Of a stretch of DNA of 64,000 nucleotides, positions 1-10,618 are shown in pieces. Each line of letters begins with the position of its first letter. Position 1 is the first letter of the stretch. The notes under the pieces were generated by a model, which saw nothing but the letters and a program-made list of their open reading frames with translations, ran no database searches and was not told the origin of the DNA. Position numbers and translations under genes: made by a program. The stretch is from Cannabis sativa (Eukaryota; Streptophyta; Magnoliopsida; Rosales; Cannabaceae): contig NC_083604.1 of assembly GCF_029168945.1 (NCBI RefSeq), forward strand, positions 13,632,812-13,696,811, written 5' to 3'.

Positions 1-825
1 TAATTTTTTCAACAAGAGACAAATGACCATTCTCTTCCCAGCAAGCCTTGACAATTTGTTTGCACATAGGTTCACGACACCATAAATTTTCAAAACAAAA
101 GTGATGAACAGAGCAACCGTGGCTGCCATTGTTGAGCTCTAGAATAATCGGAGTGTGATCAGAACAAAAGAAGTCAAGGTTAGTAAGAGTTACCTCATGA
201 AAGATAGCTAACCATTGTCGAGTGACAAGAGCTTTATCAAGCCTAATTTCGACAAGACTGCCTGTGTTTCTTCCACGCTCCCATGTGTAAGGATAACCCC
301 GAAGCTCCAAGTCATGGAGTTGGCAATCGTGAAGAGCAGATTGGAAACCTTCAATGAGAGAAGAAGGGTAGGCATGTCGGCCTCTCTTCTCAGCCTGGTT
401 AGCAATGTTGTTTAATTCTCCGATAACGCACCAGGGCAGTTGCTTTCGGCAGAGAGAGACCTGAGGAGATTCCAGGTTCTCGATCGGAGATTGCGATTCG
501 GTTCTCCATAGAAGTCGGTCAAACGCCAAGGATGTATCCCAGGAAGGCTGATACGAATGTCAATATGGTTATGAGAGAACCTAAGGAGTTGGGCCTCATC
601 AACCACTTTCCAAAGAAGAGCAAGCCCACCTGATCTACCTTAGGCATCAACATTAAAAGAAGCTTCAAAACCCAAACGTTTTTGAATTTTATCCACAACA
701 TCTTTCTTGCATAAGGTCTCACATAAAAAATACAAATTTGTGTTTCTTTTGACAACAAATGTCTTTAAGGAATTGTTGGGTCCGTGGGTTCCCAAGCCAC
801 AACAATTCCAACTTAATATACTCAT
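1..825 (-). pseudogene. L1-type LINE endonuclease fragment, broken
   Basis: Read on the minus strand, this encodes the start of a plant L1-like (non-LTR) retrotransposon ORF2. The apparent start at 825 gives the motif SILSWNCCGLG, the usual N-terminal AP-endonuclease signature of plant LINEs. It is followed by a stretch resembling a variant of FLxETK. Further on, in shifted frames, come the conserved blocks FYGEP, RGYPYTWERGR and LVEIRLDKALV, then a block resembling the SDH motif (FFCSDHTPI). Between these the frame shifts at least twice, near 500-620 and near 400-420, so no single reading frame survives. The reverse transcriptase would lie beyond base 1 and cannot be judged. It is a dead endonuclease-domain fragment. 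The minus orientation and family are well supported, but the exact 5' end is not. Confidence 0.8.
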
Positions 826-1293
826 AATGATTGGTGGGCCTGGACATCACCAGGACCCACTATATTGCCCTTTTTTGACTGCCCATCAGCTGACTTTGGA
901 GTAAAGAATGAAATTATGTTTAAACTTAGAGCATGAATAAACTTTAGCCATTAAGGAAGAAAATTAGGAAAAATCTTGATAAATGGAAAAAAGAAAAAAT
1001 GTGAATAGGTTAGATGCACGGAATAGATTATAAATTATAATTATTAAAGAAATAAAGAGAAGAAAGGGAGCAAATAAGGGAATAACAGATAAATTGTTTT
1101 TTTTTTGGGGAAAACTAAAAATAAAAAAAAGAGGGAAACCTTATGAAATTTTTCAAAATGCCGCCCATACAAATCCCCACAGTTTCCTAATCCTATTAAA
1201 ATCCTACCTTTTCTCTCACACTTCTCACTCGCTCAATTTTTAACTCAGTAGTACTGACTACTCTCTCTTTCTCTGTCCTCCTCAACCACCATC
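826..1293 (+). promoter_or_regulatory. Upstream region and 5' UTR of the ORTHRUS-like gene
   Basis: AT-rich spacer between the LINE remnant and the start codon at 1294. The last ~80 bases are rich in CT runs, typical of a plant 5' UTR. The start codon sits in a good plant context (ACCATCATGGCT). A weak TATA-like stretch (CTATTAAAATCC) lies around 1192-1204. No other element is recognised. Confidence 0.4.
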
Positions 1294-4200
1294 ATGGCTG
1301 ATCTCCCCTGCGATGGTGATGGCCTTTGCATGGTCTGTAAGATCAAGCCTTCTCCTGATGAGACCCTCCATTGTCACACCTGCGCCACTCCATGGCATGT
1401 CGCTTGCCTCTCTTCCCGCCCCGAAACCATGGGGGAGGCTCTCAAATGGGAATGCCCCGACTGTTCGCCTCTCTCTAATCCCGATCCCGTTCCTAAACCA
1501 ATCGCTTCTTCTTCTGACTTGGTCGCTTCCATACGGATCATTCAGGCCGATACCTCGTTGACCGAGCGGGAGAAGGCCCAGAAACGTCAGCAGCTCATGT
1601 GCAAGCGCGAACAGGATGGACCAGCCGATGGCGGACCTCCCAAGACCAATGACCTACTTGAGCTTCTTGGGGGTAATCTCAACTGCTCTATTTGCATGCA
1701 ACTGCCCGAGAGACCTGTTACGGTAGGCCTTTTCGTCTTTCTTCTTTTCCTAAACTGAAATGTTTCGAAAAGAAAAGAAAAGTCCAAGCATTCAATGTTT
1801 TGTCTTTTTCGGATTCATTGAGATCATCAGTTACATGTTTGGGGCTTAGTTTTTTTATTTTATTTTATAGTTTTATAGAAAACCCAAATGAAGGAAATGC
1901 TTGTTTTTGCCTTTTGATTTCTTCATTATGAGGATTATGTAGAAAATTGCTGCTTAGGGTTCTTTGGTGGGTGTGTGTTTTTTTTTTCATAGAAAGAGGG
2001 GTTGGTATTTGGTACAAACTTATGCGTAATTGCTTTGTGATTTCAGACACCATGTGGCCACAATTTTTGCCTCAAGTGTTTCGAGAAATGGGTTGGACAG
2101 AGGAAACGCACCTGTGCCAATTGCCGGTGCCCAATCCCAAACAAGATGGCAAGCAACCCCAGAATCAACTCTGCGCTTGTCATTGCAATCAGAATGGCCA
2201 AGGCTTCAAAATCCAATGCTGAAGTGGGGCAAAGCAAGCCCCAACATTTTATCCACAACCAAGATCGCCCAGACAAAGCTTTCACAACTGACCGTGCAAA
2301 GAAGACTGGCAAAGCTAATGCTTGCAGTGGAAAGATCTTTGTGACAACGGCTCCTGATCACTTTGGGCCTATTCCTGCAGAAAATGATCCTGAAAGGGAT
2401 CAGGGTGTATTGGTTGGTGAGTCCTGGGAAGATAGGATGGAGTGCAGACAATGGGGTGTCCATATGCCTCATGTTTCTGGAATTGCTGGGCAGTCTACCT
2501 ATGGCTGCCAGTCAGTGGCTCTCTCTGGTGGTTATGAAGATGATGAGGATCATGGCGAGTGGTTTCTTTACACTGGGAGGTATTTGCTTTTGTGACTGTT
2601 GAATTTATTGTATTTATAAATTCCATTGCCAAGGTTCTTAAGACTAGGAAAACTTATTGTTGTTTTCTTCTAGCTTTAATGTTAAGACTTCTAATCTCCT
2701 GCTTCCCAATTGTAATGTACAGTGGTGGGAGAGATCTTAGCGGCAATAAGCGGACAAACAAGGCTCATTCTTTTGATCAGAAGTTTGAAAAGTTGAATGA
2801 GGCACTGCGACTTAGTTGTCGAAAAGGCTACCCTGTCCGAGTTGTGAGGTTTGTTTGTGCTTAATTAATCCTTATCTCTTATATTCATTCTTCTTGGTAT
2901 TGTATTAGGACAACTGCTTTCCTTTCTCTCAAATTTCTGATTGGCAGGTCTCACAAGGAGAAGCGATCAGCTTATGCCCCAGAAGAGGGAGTGCGATATG
3001 ATGGAGTTTACAGAGTTGAGAAATGTTGGCGCAAGAAAGGAGCACAAGTAAGATAATGCTTGTCATAATTAATGTAGTAGTGTCGTTATTTGTTTATATA
3101 AACTGATAATCTCTCTTGTTTTAGGGCCATCTTGTGTGCAGATATCTATTCATTAGATGTGACAATGAACCAGCTCCGTGGACAAGGTCTGTTAATAGTC
3201 ATCTTTCCCTCTAACAGCCCCTTTCTCTACAACCACTAATTCTTATTTTTTCAAATGATCTTTCAGTAATGATCACGGGGACCTTCCAAGGCCTTTGCCT
3301 GCAGTACCAGAGTTAAAGGGAGCAATTGATCTAACTGAAAGGAAAGAAGCTCCTTTCTGGGACTATGATGTAAGTTAAAAGCAGTTAAAATTTTATGATA
3401 TTTCTCCTCTCATTAAAGCTAATTACATATTAACATTTTATTTTGGTCAAAATAAGTTAGTTATTTATAAACTTGTTATCATGTTCCATAGGAGGAGAAA
3501 GGTCGGTGGATGTGGAAGAAGCCTCCGCCGCCTAGTAGAAAACGCATGCATTCTGATTGTTCTGGAATTCCAAGGAAGAGATCTAAAAAAGTTAACAAAG
3601 CATCTGCAAGAGAAAAGCTTTTGAAAGGCATTATTTTCTAACTGACAAATTTCGAACGTTTGGAATCATCTTTGAGGGCTTATTATATGCTTTTATTGGT
3701 ACAATTACTGAACAAATAGTTAAATGTGCAGAGTTTAGCTGCCAAATTTGCCGGCAAGTGATGACTCTTCCGATCACTACCCCTTGTGCTCATAACTTCT
3801 GCAAAGGTTGCCTAGAGGGTGTATTTGCTGGTCAAACTGCTGTGGAGCAGAGGACATGTCAAGGCAGAAGAGCACTGCGGGCTCGGAAGAATGTTATGAA
3901 ATGTCCATGCTGTACAAATGACATTTCTGACTTTCTTCAAAACCCACAGGTAATGTTGATTTTTAGGTTGCTGTTGCAACTGTTGATACACTATTGTTTC
4001 ACTCCAATATTGAAAGAATTAGAAAATATGAATCTTATCGATATCAAACAAAGAATTGCAATTTTTTCAAGCTTTTCAAGACACTTGGATATCTCCCTGA
4101 GTAAATTTTACTCTTTACAGTACAAATCAATTCCTAACCCCTTTGGATTAATCAACCTCACTTTTCATACTAATTCATCTTCACTGTTTTAAGCTAACAC

Positions 4201-5422
4201 ATTTGAGCATCTCTAATAGTAATAACTTTTAAAGGTGCTAAAAATCTCTATGTCATTCAAATATATAGTATTTTTTTTTATATCTTTTTTACATAATTTT
4301 TGGTACTCTTCTAAAAACACTTTAATAGTATAATAATTTTTAAGAATACTATAATTATGATTTCATATATTATTATTTAATATATTATATATTTTAATTA
4401 TAAATATTGTCACACTAAATTTTTTTATAAAAGATAGTATTAATGCCACATCAACACAATTTTCTATGATAGCACTTCTCCAATGTTATAGCATCCAAAT
4501 AAGCAATTTACATCCTAATCAATTAAGAATTTAACCATTGGAGATGCTCTTAGGACTATTAGGATAGCTCACGTAGAAACATTCCATCTCAACAACTAAG
4601 AATTTGCCAACTCAGCCTCCATAATCCTAATCAATTATATTTAAGAGACCTAACATTCTGTACCAAGTTGCCATTCTTTGTGTCTTGTTCACGCAACTTT
4701 GTTGCATGGTTACTAAAATAATCACATGCATGGCTATAGGAGAATACTTGAGCATTTTGTTAGGAAAATAGCTGAGTCTTTGTTTGCAGTTCTCTATTAG
4801 TTGAGTATTTGTTTTGCTCATATCTTTATTTCTTTGGCAGGTTAATAGAGAACTAATGGGTGTCATTGAATCGCTGATGCAAAAAGAAGAGCCTGAAGAG
4901 AGTGCTGAGACATGTGAAGAGGTAGCTGCCGAAACAGGAGAAGAGTTTACCGTGGGGGCACGAGATGAAGAAGAGGAAAAGGAAGAGGAAGAAAATACTT
5001 TGAACCCTGAAGCTGAGGAAGAGAAAGAAACTGTTGGCGATTCCATGAAAGATGTTAAGACGTCCTCTCCCAAGAAACCTACTGCTACTAATGAGAAGCA
5101 GACAGACCTTCTGATGAAGGTTGAGGAGCCTCAACCACAAGCATCCCCAAATGGAGAAAACAAAGCTCAAAGACAGAATTATAAGCGCAACAAGGCTGAA
5201 ACTGTTGGCAATCCCACAAAAAAGGCTAAGACATCCTCCCCCAAGAAACCTACTGCTACTAATGAGAAGCAGACAGACAGTCCAGTTAAGGGTGAGAAAC
5301 CACAACCAGAAGCATCCCCAGAAGAAGAAAGCAAAGCCAAAAAACAGAATTATAAAAGCAAGAAGGCTGAAACTGGAGTTGTTGGAACACCAACCAGAAG
5401 GAGCACTAGGGTAAAGCAGTAG
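1294..5422 (+). CDS. E3 ubiquitin ligase, ORTHRUS/VIM type (PHD-RING-SRA-RING), nine exons
   Basis: Predicted exons: 1294-1722, 2047-2579, 2723-2848, 2948-3047, 3125-3186, 3267-3369, 3492-3627, 3732-3949, 4841-5422. The spliced frame is continuous over 2289 nt (762 residues). An N-terminal PHD finger spans about residues 12-58. A first C3HC4 RING starts at C131 (CSIC, then TPCGHNFC across the exon 1/2 junction). An SRA/YDG domain spans about 247-415 (DHFGPIPAEND, TGSGGRDLSGNKR). A second RING begins near residue 499 (CQIC, PCAHNFC, CPCC). An acidic and lysine-rich tail follows. In Arabidopsis this architecture belongs to VIM/ORTHRUS proteins, which bind methylated DNA through SRA and help maintain CG methylation in the nucleus. 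The same role here is inferred. Oddities: intron 7 appears to use a GC donor, and the tail holds a 57-residue tandem duplication. The family call is very secure, and the exon ends are good but not confirmed by transcripts. Confidence 0.93.
4205..4549. mobile_element. MITE-like insertion in intron 8 of the ORTHRUS-like gene
   Basis: A ~345 bp AT-rich segment inside the 891-bp last intron has inverted ends: GAGCATCTCTAAT on the left, and the reverse complement of the right end reads GAGCATCTCCAAT. This terminal sequence is common in plant MITEs. I could not define a convincing target duplication, so the superfamily is left open. Confidence 0.6.
5030..5371 (+). repeat. In-frame 171-bp tandem duplication in the ORTHRUS-like tail
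   Basis: Two direct copies begin at about 5030 and 5201, a period of 171 bp or 57 codons. Both encode TSSPKKPTATNEKQTD followed by an acidic, proline-rich and lysine-rich stretch. The copies differ mainly in the second half (LLMKVEEPQPQ versus SPVKGEKPQPE). Confidence 0.85.
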
Positions 5423-5785
5423 CTGCAAAATTTTAATTTTTTCTTTTTTTTTACTGAGAAGCTGCAAATGATTTGATGCATCATTGAGCTTAGCTTAGTT
5501 CCCTTTTTGAAATGCTGATCAAACATTTAAGCATTTTCTTTCGGCTTTAAAGATTACCCATTGTGTATTTAAGTTATCTTTTCAAAAGGGTCTAGTGCAG
5601 TACAAAGCACTAGGCAACCACAGATTACATTATGTGAGAAGAAAAACAGATTCCTATCCATTTTTTAGTTTGTAATGTCATGCAAAATGAAACATCCATG
5701 ATTATTTACATATTATTCTACAGAACAGTACAGTCCTGTCAACACATTATGCATTTGGACTTATGTTTCTTTCTTTTTGTTCTAA

Positions 5786-6973
5786 TTAAGAATTTTGCTG
5801 CTCAAGCTTCTCGATCAAAGCTACTTTCTCGTCTTCCGGAAGGGAATTGAACATAAAGACGGATTTGTCACCAATATCATCCTAGCAAAGAAACAATAAA
5901 CACCACAAAAGTTTTATAATTTATGAAGAAATGTAAATGAGTTTTTACCAAGTATAGTTATTAGTTATAGATAGGTCCTTAGGTAGCTACTACCTTAATT
6001 GGCTGAGAAAACTTCCTTCCAGCAAATATAACAAAAAGTATCATCCAAGCTCCAAGCAGAGGAAGTTTCACTCCATCGTCCATCAAACCACTCTGCGTTT
6101 CAAATCAAAAACCAAGCTCATCCAATGCATTGTTTCATTAAAAGGGAAAAACAACCCTACTTGAACACACGCAATTCTTTTCGTTACTATACACAATTAA
6201 GAATCAAAAGGTTGAAATACGAACCAGGTGGCCAAGAAGAAGAGTTGGTATTATAAAAGTGAGAAGTCCAGCTTCTAGCTTGCCATAACAGAGACCTATT
6301 CCATCCATTGAATCCAATCCAACATCATTATGAAAAATGACCCAAATAGATAAATAAAAGAGATGAGTTTAGTTTTACCTTCCTTGAAGACAAGGCCAGT
6401 GAGGGCTGCAAAGAGTGGGCCCACAAGCCAGACAGCAGAGGGGTTGTGAACTACATACTGGACCAGCCCTTGCCCAGAAGGCTTAGCCAAGTTGGTGTAT
6501 GTGAGCAAGGACCCAACCACGCCAAGCCCCCAAAATGCTTGAAGAGTTCGCTTAATTGGGGTGACATATATATGAATCAAAGCCAAAGACAACCCAAGTC
6601 CAGCACCACCCACAATGTAAAACAGGTCAAGATTGTGGTGTATGAATTCCCCGACCTGATTTTCTTCAGGCAAGAAAGCTGTGGAGGCTGCCCCAACAAA
6701 AGAGGCTGCAGCTGTGACCAGCCCAGAACGGTAGGATATGACCTCTCTAACGTCGGTGGAATCGACGGACCAAGGACCGTAGATTCCTTGGAAAACAGGA
6801 GTAGAAGTAGGAGTAGTGTTAGAGGTAGCCTTACATTTGAATATGGGTTTTCGAAAGCGGCGATTAGCAGCTGTGGCGGTGGATAATCTAAGGTTGTACT
6901 TGGGTGTAGGCACCACTATAGCTGCGGTGGTTGTGGCATGTAGATGCAGCACTAGTCTTGAAGATGCCGCCAT
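5786..6973 (-). CDS. Plastid-targeted DUF2301 integral membrane protein, four exons
   Basis: Minus-strand exons: 6973-6379, 6295-6225, 6092-5994, 5881-5786, giving 861 nt (286 residues) in one frame with GT-AG introns. The start at 6973 (MAASSRLVLHLHATTT) is chosen because the in-frame sequence upstream has no ATG. The first ~60 residues are rich in Ser, Thr, Ala and Arg, as in a chloroplast transit peptide. The mature part has several hydrophobic segments (for example VTAAASFVGAAS, YIVGGAGLGLSLALI, GLLTFIIPTLLLG, WMILFVIFAG) and ends in a charged tail (SLPEDEKVALIEKLEQQ). From memory of the family it matches DUF2301, found in cyanobacteria and plant plastids. I know of no assigned biochemical role. 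The gene is convergent with the ORTHRUS-like gene, with 363 bp between their stop codons. Confidence 0.85.
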
Positions 6974-7101
6974 TTTTAGAAGTACTATTACTACTTTTTC
7001 TTTCACTTCAATTCAGCCATAAGACTATTATCCTTTGTTTTGTTTTAAAAGAGGAAAAGAATAATATATGAAATCAAAGTTGAAAAAAAAGAGATTTAAT
7101 T

Positions 7102-7663
7102 GAAATTGTTGGGAATCATGGGGTTCGATCTCAAAACCAATTGGCTATGGGAGGAGTAGCCCATTCCTCTTATATATTCTATTTTCTTTCCACACATTAG
7201 CAACGTGGGACTCTCTAACATCCCCCTCAAGATGGTAGCTATTTTATTTGCTCACCATCTTGGACAACTCGATCATAAGTGGCTCTTTTTTGGCTCACTA
7301 TCCCTGATTACAGGTGGCTCTTTTTGCTCTATTTTTTGGATCGGTATTTTTGGATTTTTGGTGGCTCTTTTTTATTTTTGGCTCACTATCCCCGAATCAC
7401 AACTGGCGTTTTTTGACTTTGGCTCTTGGATCAATTTTTTTTTTGAATTTTTGGTGGCTCTTTTTTTCGGCTCTACTTCGATCGGTTTATTTTTTGGGGT
7501 TGAATAGTCGCTAGAGATTTTTTTTTTGTTTTTGCTCTGATACCATGTTGGGAATCATGGGGTTCCATCTCAAAACAAGTGGCTATGGGAGGAGTAGCCC
7601 ATTCCTCTTATATATTCTATTTTCTTTCCACACATTAGCAATGTGGGACTCTCTAACAGAAAT
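7102..7663 (-). mobile_element. Complete TRIM (miniature LTR retrotransposon) with TSD
   Basis: Two near-identical ~114-bp direct repeats, 7107-7220 and 7546-7658, each run from TGTTGGG to CTAACA on the + strand and bracket a ~325 bp interior with no coding sequence. The 5-bp duplication GAAAT flanks the unit at 7102-7106 and 7659-7663. Next to the right repeat, GCTCTGATACCA at 7534-7545 is the exact complement of the plant initiator tRNA-Met primer binding site TGGTATCAGAGC, so the element points left. Next to the left repeat, CCCCCTCAA read on the minus strand is a polypurine tract. The LTRs differ at only a few positions, suggesting a fairly recent insertion. Confidence 0.93.
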
Positions 7664-7869
7664 TAACAAAATAAAATGTAAAAGAAAAATTGGGAAGATA
7701 ATAATGAAGCGCTGTTTTTATAATCTTAGCTTGAATATATAAAAATATAATTATTTTTTTTAAATAATAATAAAAATTGGTGAAAAAAATAAAAAATAAT
7801 AATAAAAGTATACATTTTAAATTTAATTCTATTTATATATTTTAATTTTAATAATTACACCCCACCCGC

Positions 7870-8945
7870 CTAAATTATTTGTACCGTAATTCTTGAAATT
7901 ATATAGGTTTTGATAAATTGGTCTTTAAATTTTATTTTTTAACAAATTAATCCTCAATTATATAAAATTTAACAAGCTAGTCATAAGCCAATTGATTTTC
8001 AAACTTTTATTTTCTTAGAAATATAAAGTCTTCACTTTTTAATTATGGTATTTTATTTATTTATGTATTTAATTTGTATTAATTTTAAATATTTTTATGT
8101 TACCTTATCAAGTTAAAAATAATATATATTTTTCATTGATATATATTTTATTAATATTCTAAAATAAGAAAAAAAATTAAAATATTATTTTTAATATACT
8201 GAAATAAGAAGAAATATATATTTTATTTATATGTATTTTTTTTTTAAAAAAAATCAAGATATATTATAAATATTATAAAACTATAGATACATGTGAACTA
8301 ATAATTTATCTTTTTATAAATAATACTTATATAAAATATTTTCACGATTGAATAACTCATCCACACTAAAAGAAAATATTTAGAATAGTTAACGTACATG
8401 AACAAAAAAAAAAACAAAAAAAAAACAACTATATATAAGTTAATAAAGGTTTTTAGATTCTCTAATTGTTTTCCCTACCATTAAAGAATATTTCTTCGTA
8501 AATAAAAAAAGTTAATATAAAATTTATTTATATATGTAGTAAAATATTATTTTGTAGCTAAAATAATATTTCTTTTATAAACTACCAAGTAATTTATATT
8601 ATAACATTAATTTTTAACTTCTACTCATTAGCAAATTCATGAAATTTTACCACTATTGGTGTAAAATATATGAATAAAGCATATTTTAAATATTTTGGTA
8701 AGAAATTAAATATTGTATAATATATAAATACTCAGAAAATAATAAATAAACAAATAAAATATATTAATATAATTATTTTTATCAACGTATTAAAATTGAA
8801 AAATAAAATTATTTTAATTTAACACAAAAAAATAAATTAAAATAAGTAAAATAGTTTGGGGACCGATTTATCAAAAAATAAAATTTAAGGACCAACTTAC
8901 TTATCTATATAATTTAAGGTCATACGGTACAAATAAGTCTACAAT
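7870..8945. mobile_element. AT-rich element with long inverted ends
   Basis: The left end (about 7875-7955) and right end (about 8855-8940) are inverted copies. Both contain ATTTGTACCGTA and, further in, TTAAATTTTATTTTTT when the right one is read in reverse. The ~900 bp between is more than 80% A+T with no ORF. This fits a non-autonomous foldback or long-TIR DNA transposon. Exact ends and TSD were not resolved. Confidence 0.6.
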
Positions 8946-9462
8946 AAAAAATCTTTAAAATTAATTAACTCCTTTAAGATTAAAGAAAAAAAACTGCTCA
9001 TTCGGTTTGTGTAAGCTCACTATTTATTCCTTAGCAACATTTAAATTTTAAAAGGATTTTGATTTTTTAGCTATATATTTAGCTCTATTGTTTTTCTTTT
9101 GATAAAGTTTCACCTCTATTGTTGGAACTTCTCAAAGTTTTTGAGTTCCAACACAGTTAAGATTGGGCTTACTTGTGAAAACAAAAGATCAGATATGAAT
9201 GATATCCCAGATCCTCTTTTGGATTGGACTGAAAACTCGATTATGAGGTGAGTTTCTTTTTTATTTTTGAATTAAATCTTCTTTTCTTTTTAGATATTCA
9301 TATGAGTTATGAATTTTAGAAATATCTTTTCGAACCCAAAATCTTTAAGCTAACGAAATTGATCAAAAATAAAGAAAATAACAATGAAGATTTTTACGTA
9401 TTTAGAGTGTTAATGAGCCTTAGTGCACGAGCCAATATTAATACTTGAAATCTAAAAAAGCC

Positions 9463-9604
9463 TAAGGTGGCGTTTGGTAAGAGGAAATAGAATGGAAAGG
9501 AAAAAACTTTAATTTTATTCTTTTGTTTAGTTTTATTTTAAAGTATTGAAATGTTATTCTTATTCTAGCTATATTTTTATTACTTCAAACTAAACGCCAC
9601 CTTA
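9463..9604. mobile_element. Small MITE with TA duplication (Stowaway/mariner-like)
   Basis: A ~138 bp unit (9465-9602) starts AGGTGGCGTTTGGT and ends in the inverted sequence ACTAAACGCCACCT, 13 of 14 bases matching. TA dinucleotides flank it directly at 9463-9464 and 9603-9604. Size, inverted ends and TA target fit a Tc1/mariner-type MITE. Confidence 0.6.
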
Positions 9605-9658
9605 TGTGTGTTTGTTATGTGAGTTTGATTTGGAGAGAGTAGAGTTAGAGGGAGTAGA

Positions 9659-9915
9659 CTTGGAGGCAGTGGCGGACCCAGAATTTAAAGTGAGGCGGGA
9701 CGTATTTTTTTTGATGGAAATTGAACCATTGACCTCTACCCTATATATAATTTAACTTAACCATTGCAGTAATGCCAATATTATGTCTATAAATATTATA
9801 TTTTATTATAAATATATATCGTAACTTTAAATTGCATATATATTTTTTTCCTGATTTTTTTTCAGGGGGTGACTGTCCCGCCTCGCCTCCATGTGGGTCC
9901 GCCCCTGCTTGGAGG
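9659..9915. mobile_element. Non-autonomous hAT element with 8-bp TSD
   Basis: A 241 bp unit (9667-9907) begins CAGTGGCGGACCCAG and ends GTGGGTCCGCCCCTG, giving imperfect inverted ends of about 15 bp starting with CAG. A perfect 8-bp duplication CTTGGAGG lies at 9659-9666 and 9908-9915. The 8-bp TSD with CA(G)-type ends is diagnostic for hAT. The interior is AT-rich and non-coding. Confidence 0.9.
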
Positions 9916-10618
9916 AAATATGAAATCTGTGTGTTTGAGGGGATTAGCATTATCACCATTTTAATTTAAAAAATGAGACCTTCTTGGAAACACAAATCTC
10001 TTGTCATTAAAATTTGATTTAAATTTTACATTCTCATTTCTATCAAGTCTAAACCTCATACAAAACGCCCTATTAAGATTTATAAGAATGTCTGAACTTT
10101 AAACTTTGTCAGAGAAATTGAGGAATGATTTTCTAACCCCATTGCATGAAGGGTTTTTTTTTTTTTTGTGTGTATATTTATAGTGTTTAGGGCTCTTGCT
10201 TATTAGCCCTTGCCCACTGATGAGGTGATTACAAGTAACATATTAATATGGGCTTATCTGGTGAAGCCTGACCCATGAGGCGCACGATGTATGTTGATGT
10301 GGATGCCACATCACGTTGACAATAAACCGTGTCTAATCTTTGTGGAGAATAAAGACACATTAAATGTTTGATTGCCAATTACAATAGTTCCATATTTAGG
10401 AAGATATGATCTTCAGACAAGATCTTTAGGAGTTAATTTTGATATCTTAGGATCTTATAATTAATGAGAATGCTTCTGAGCTGGACATCTGAATGCTCGT
10501 TGTTTACTTCTCGAGATGTCATGTTCAATGTCTTCCAGATGTGCGCTATGCTGTAAGAGTATCTCGCCTGGACGAGCCTTCTGTCTTCCACCCAAAAAGT
10601 ATGTTCTTGCTAATGGAC
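9916..10618. other. Intergenic stretch without recognised gene
   Basis: Mixed sequence between the hAT element and the first solo LTR. No ORF of interest and no RNA gene is seen on either strand. Confidence 0.5.

Noticed and set aside
4853..5467. Minus-strand open frame of about 204 codons
   Set aside because: It is the reverse of the Lys/Glu-rich last exon of the ORTHRUS-like gene, giving a Phe/Leu-rich nonsense translation.
7534..7545. tRNA-like sequence GCTCTGATACCA
   Set aside because: It is only the 12-nt primer binding site of the TRIM; no tRNA fold or other arms are present.
9182..9250. Short exon-like piece (MNDIPDPLLDWTENSIMR followed by GTGAG)
   Set aside because: Too short to recognise, with no partner exon found nearby.
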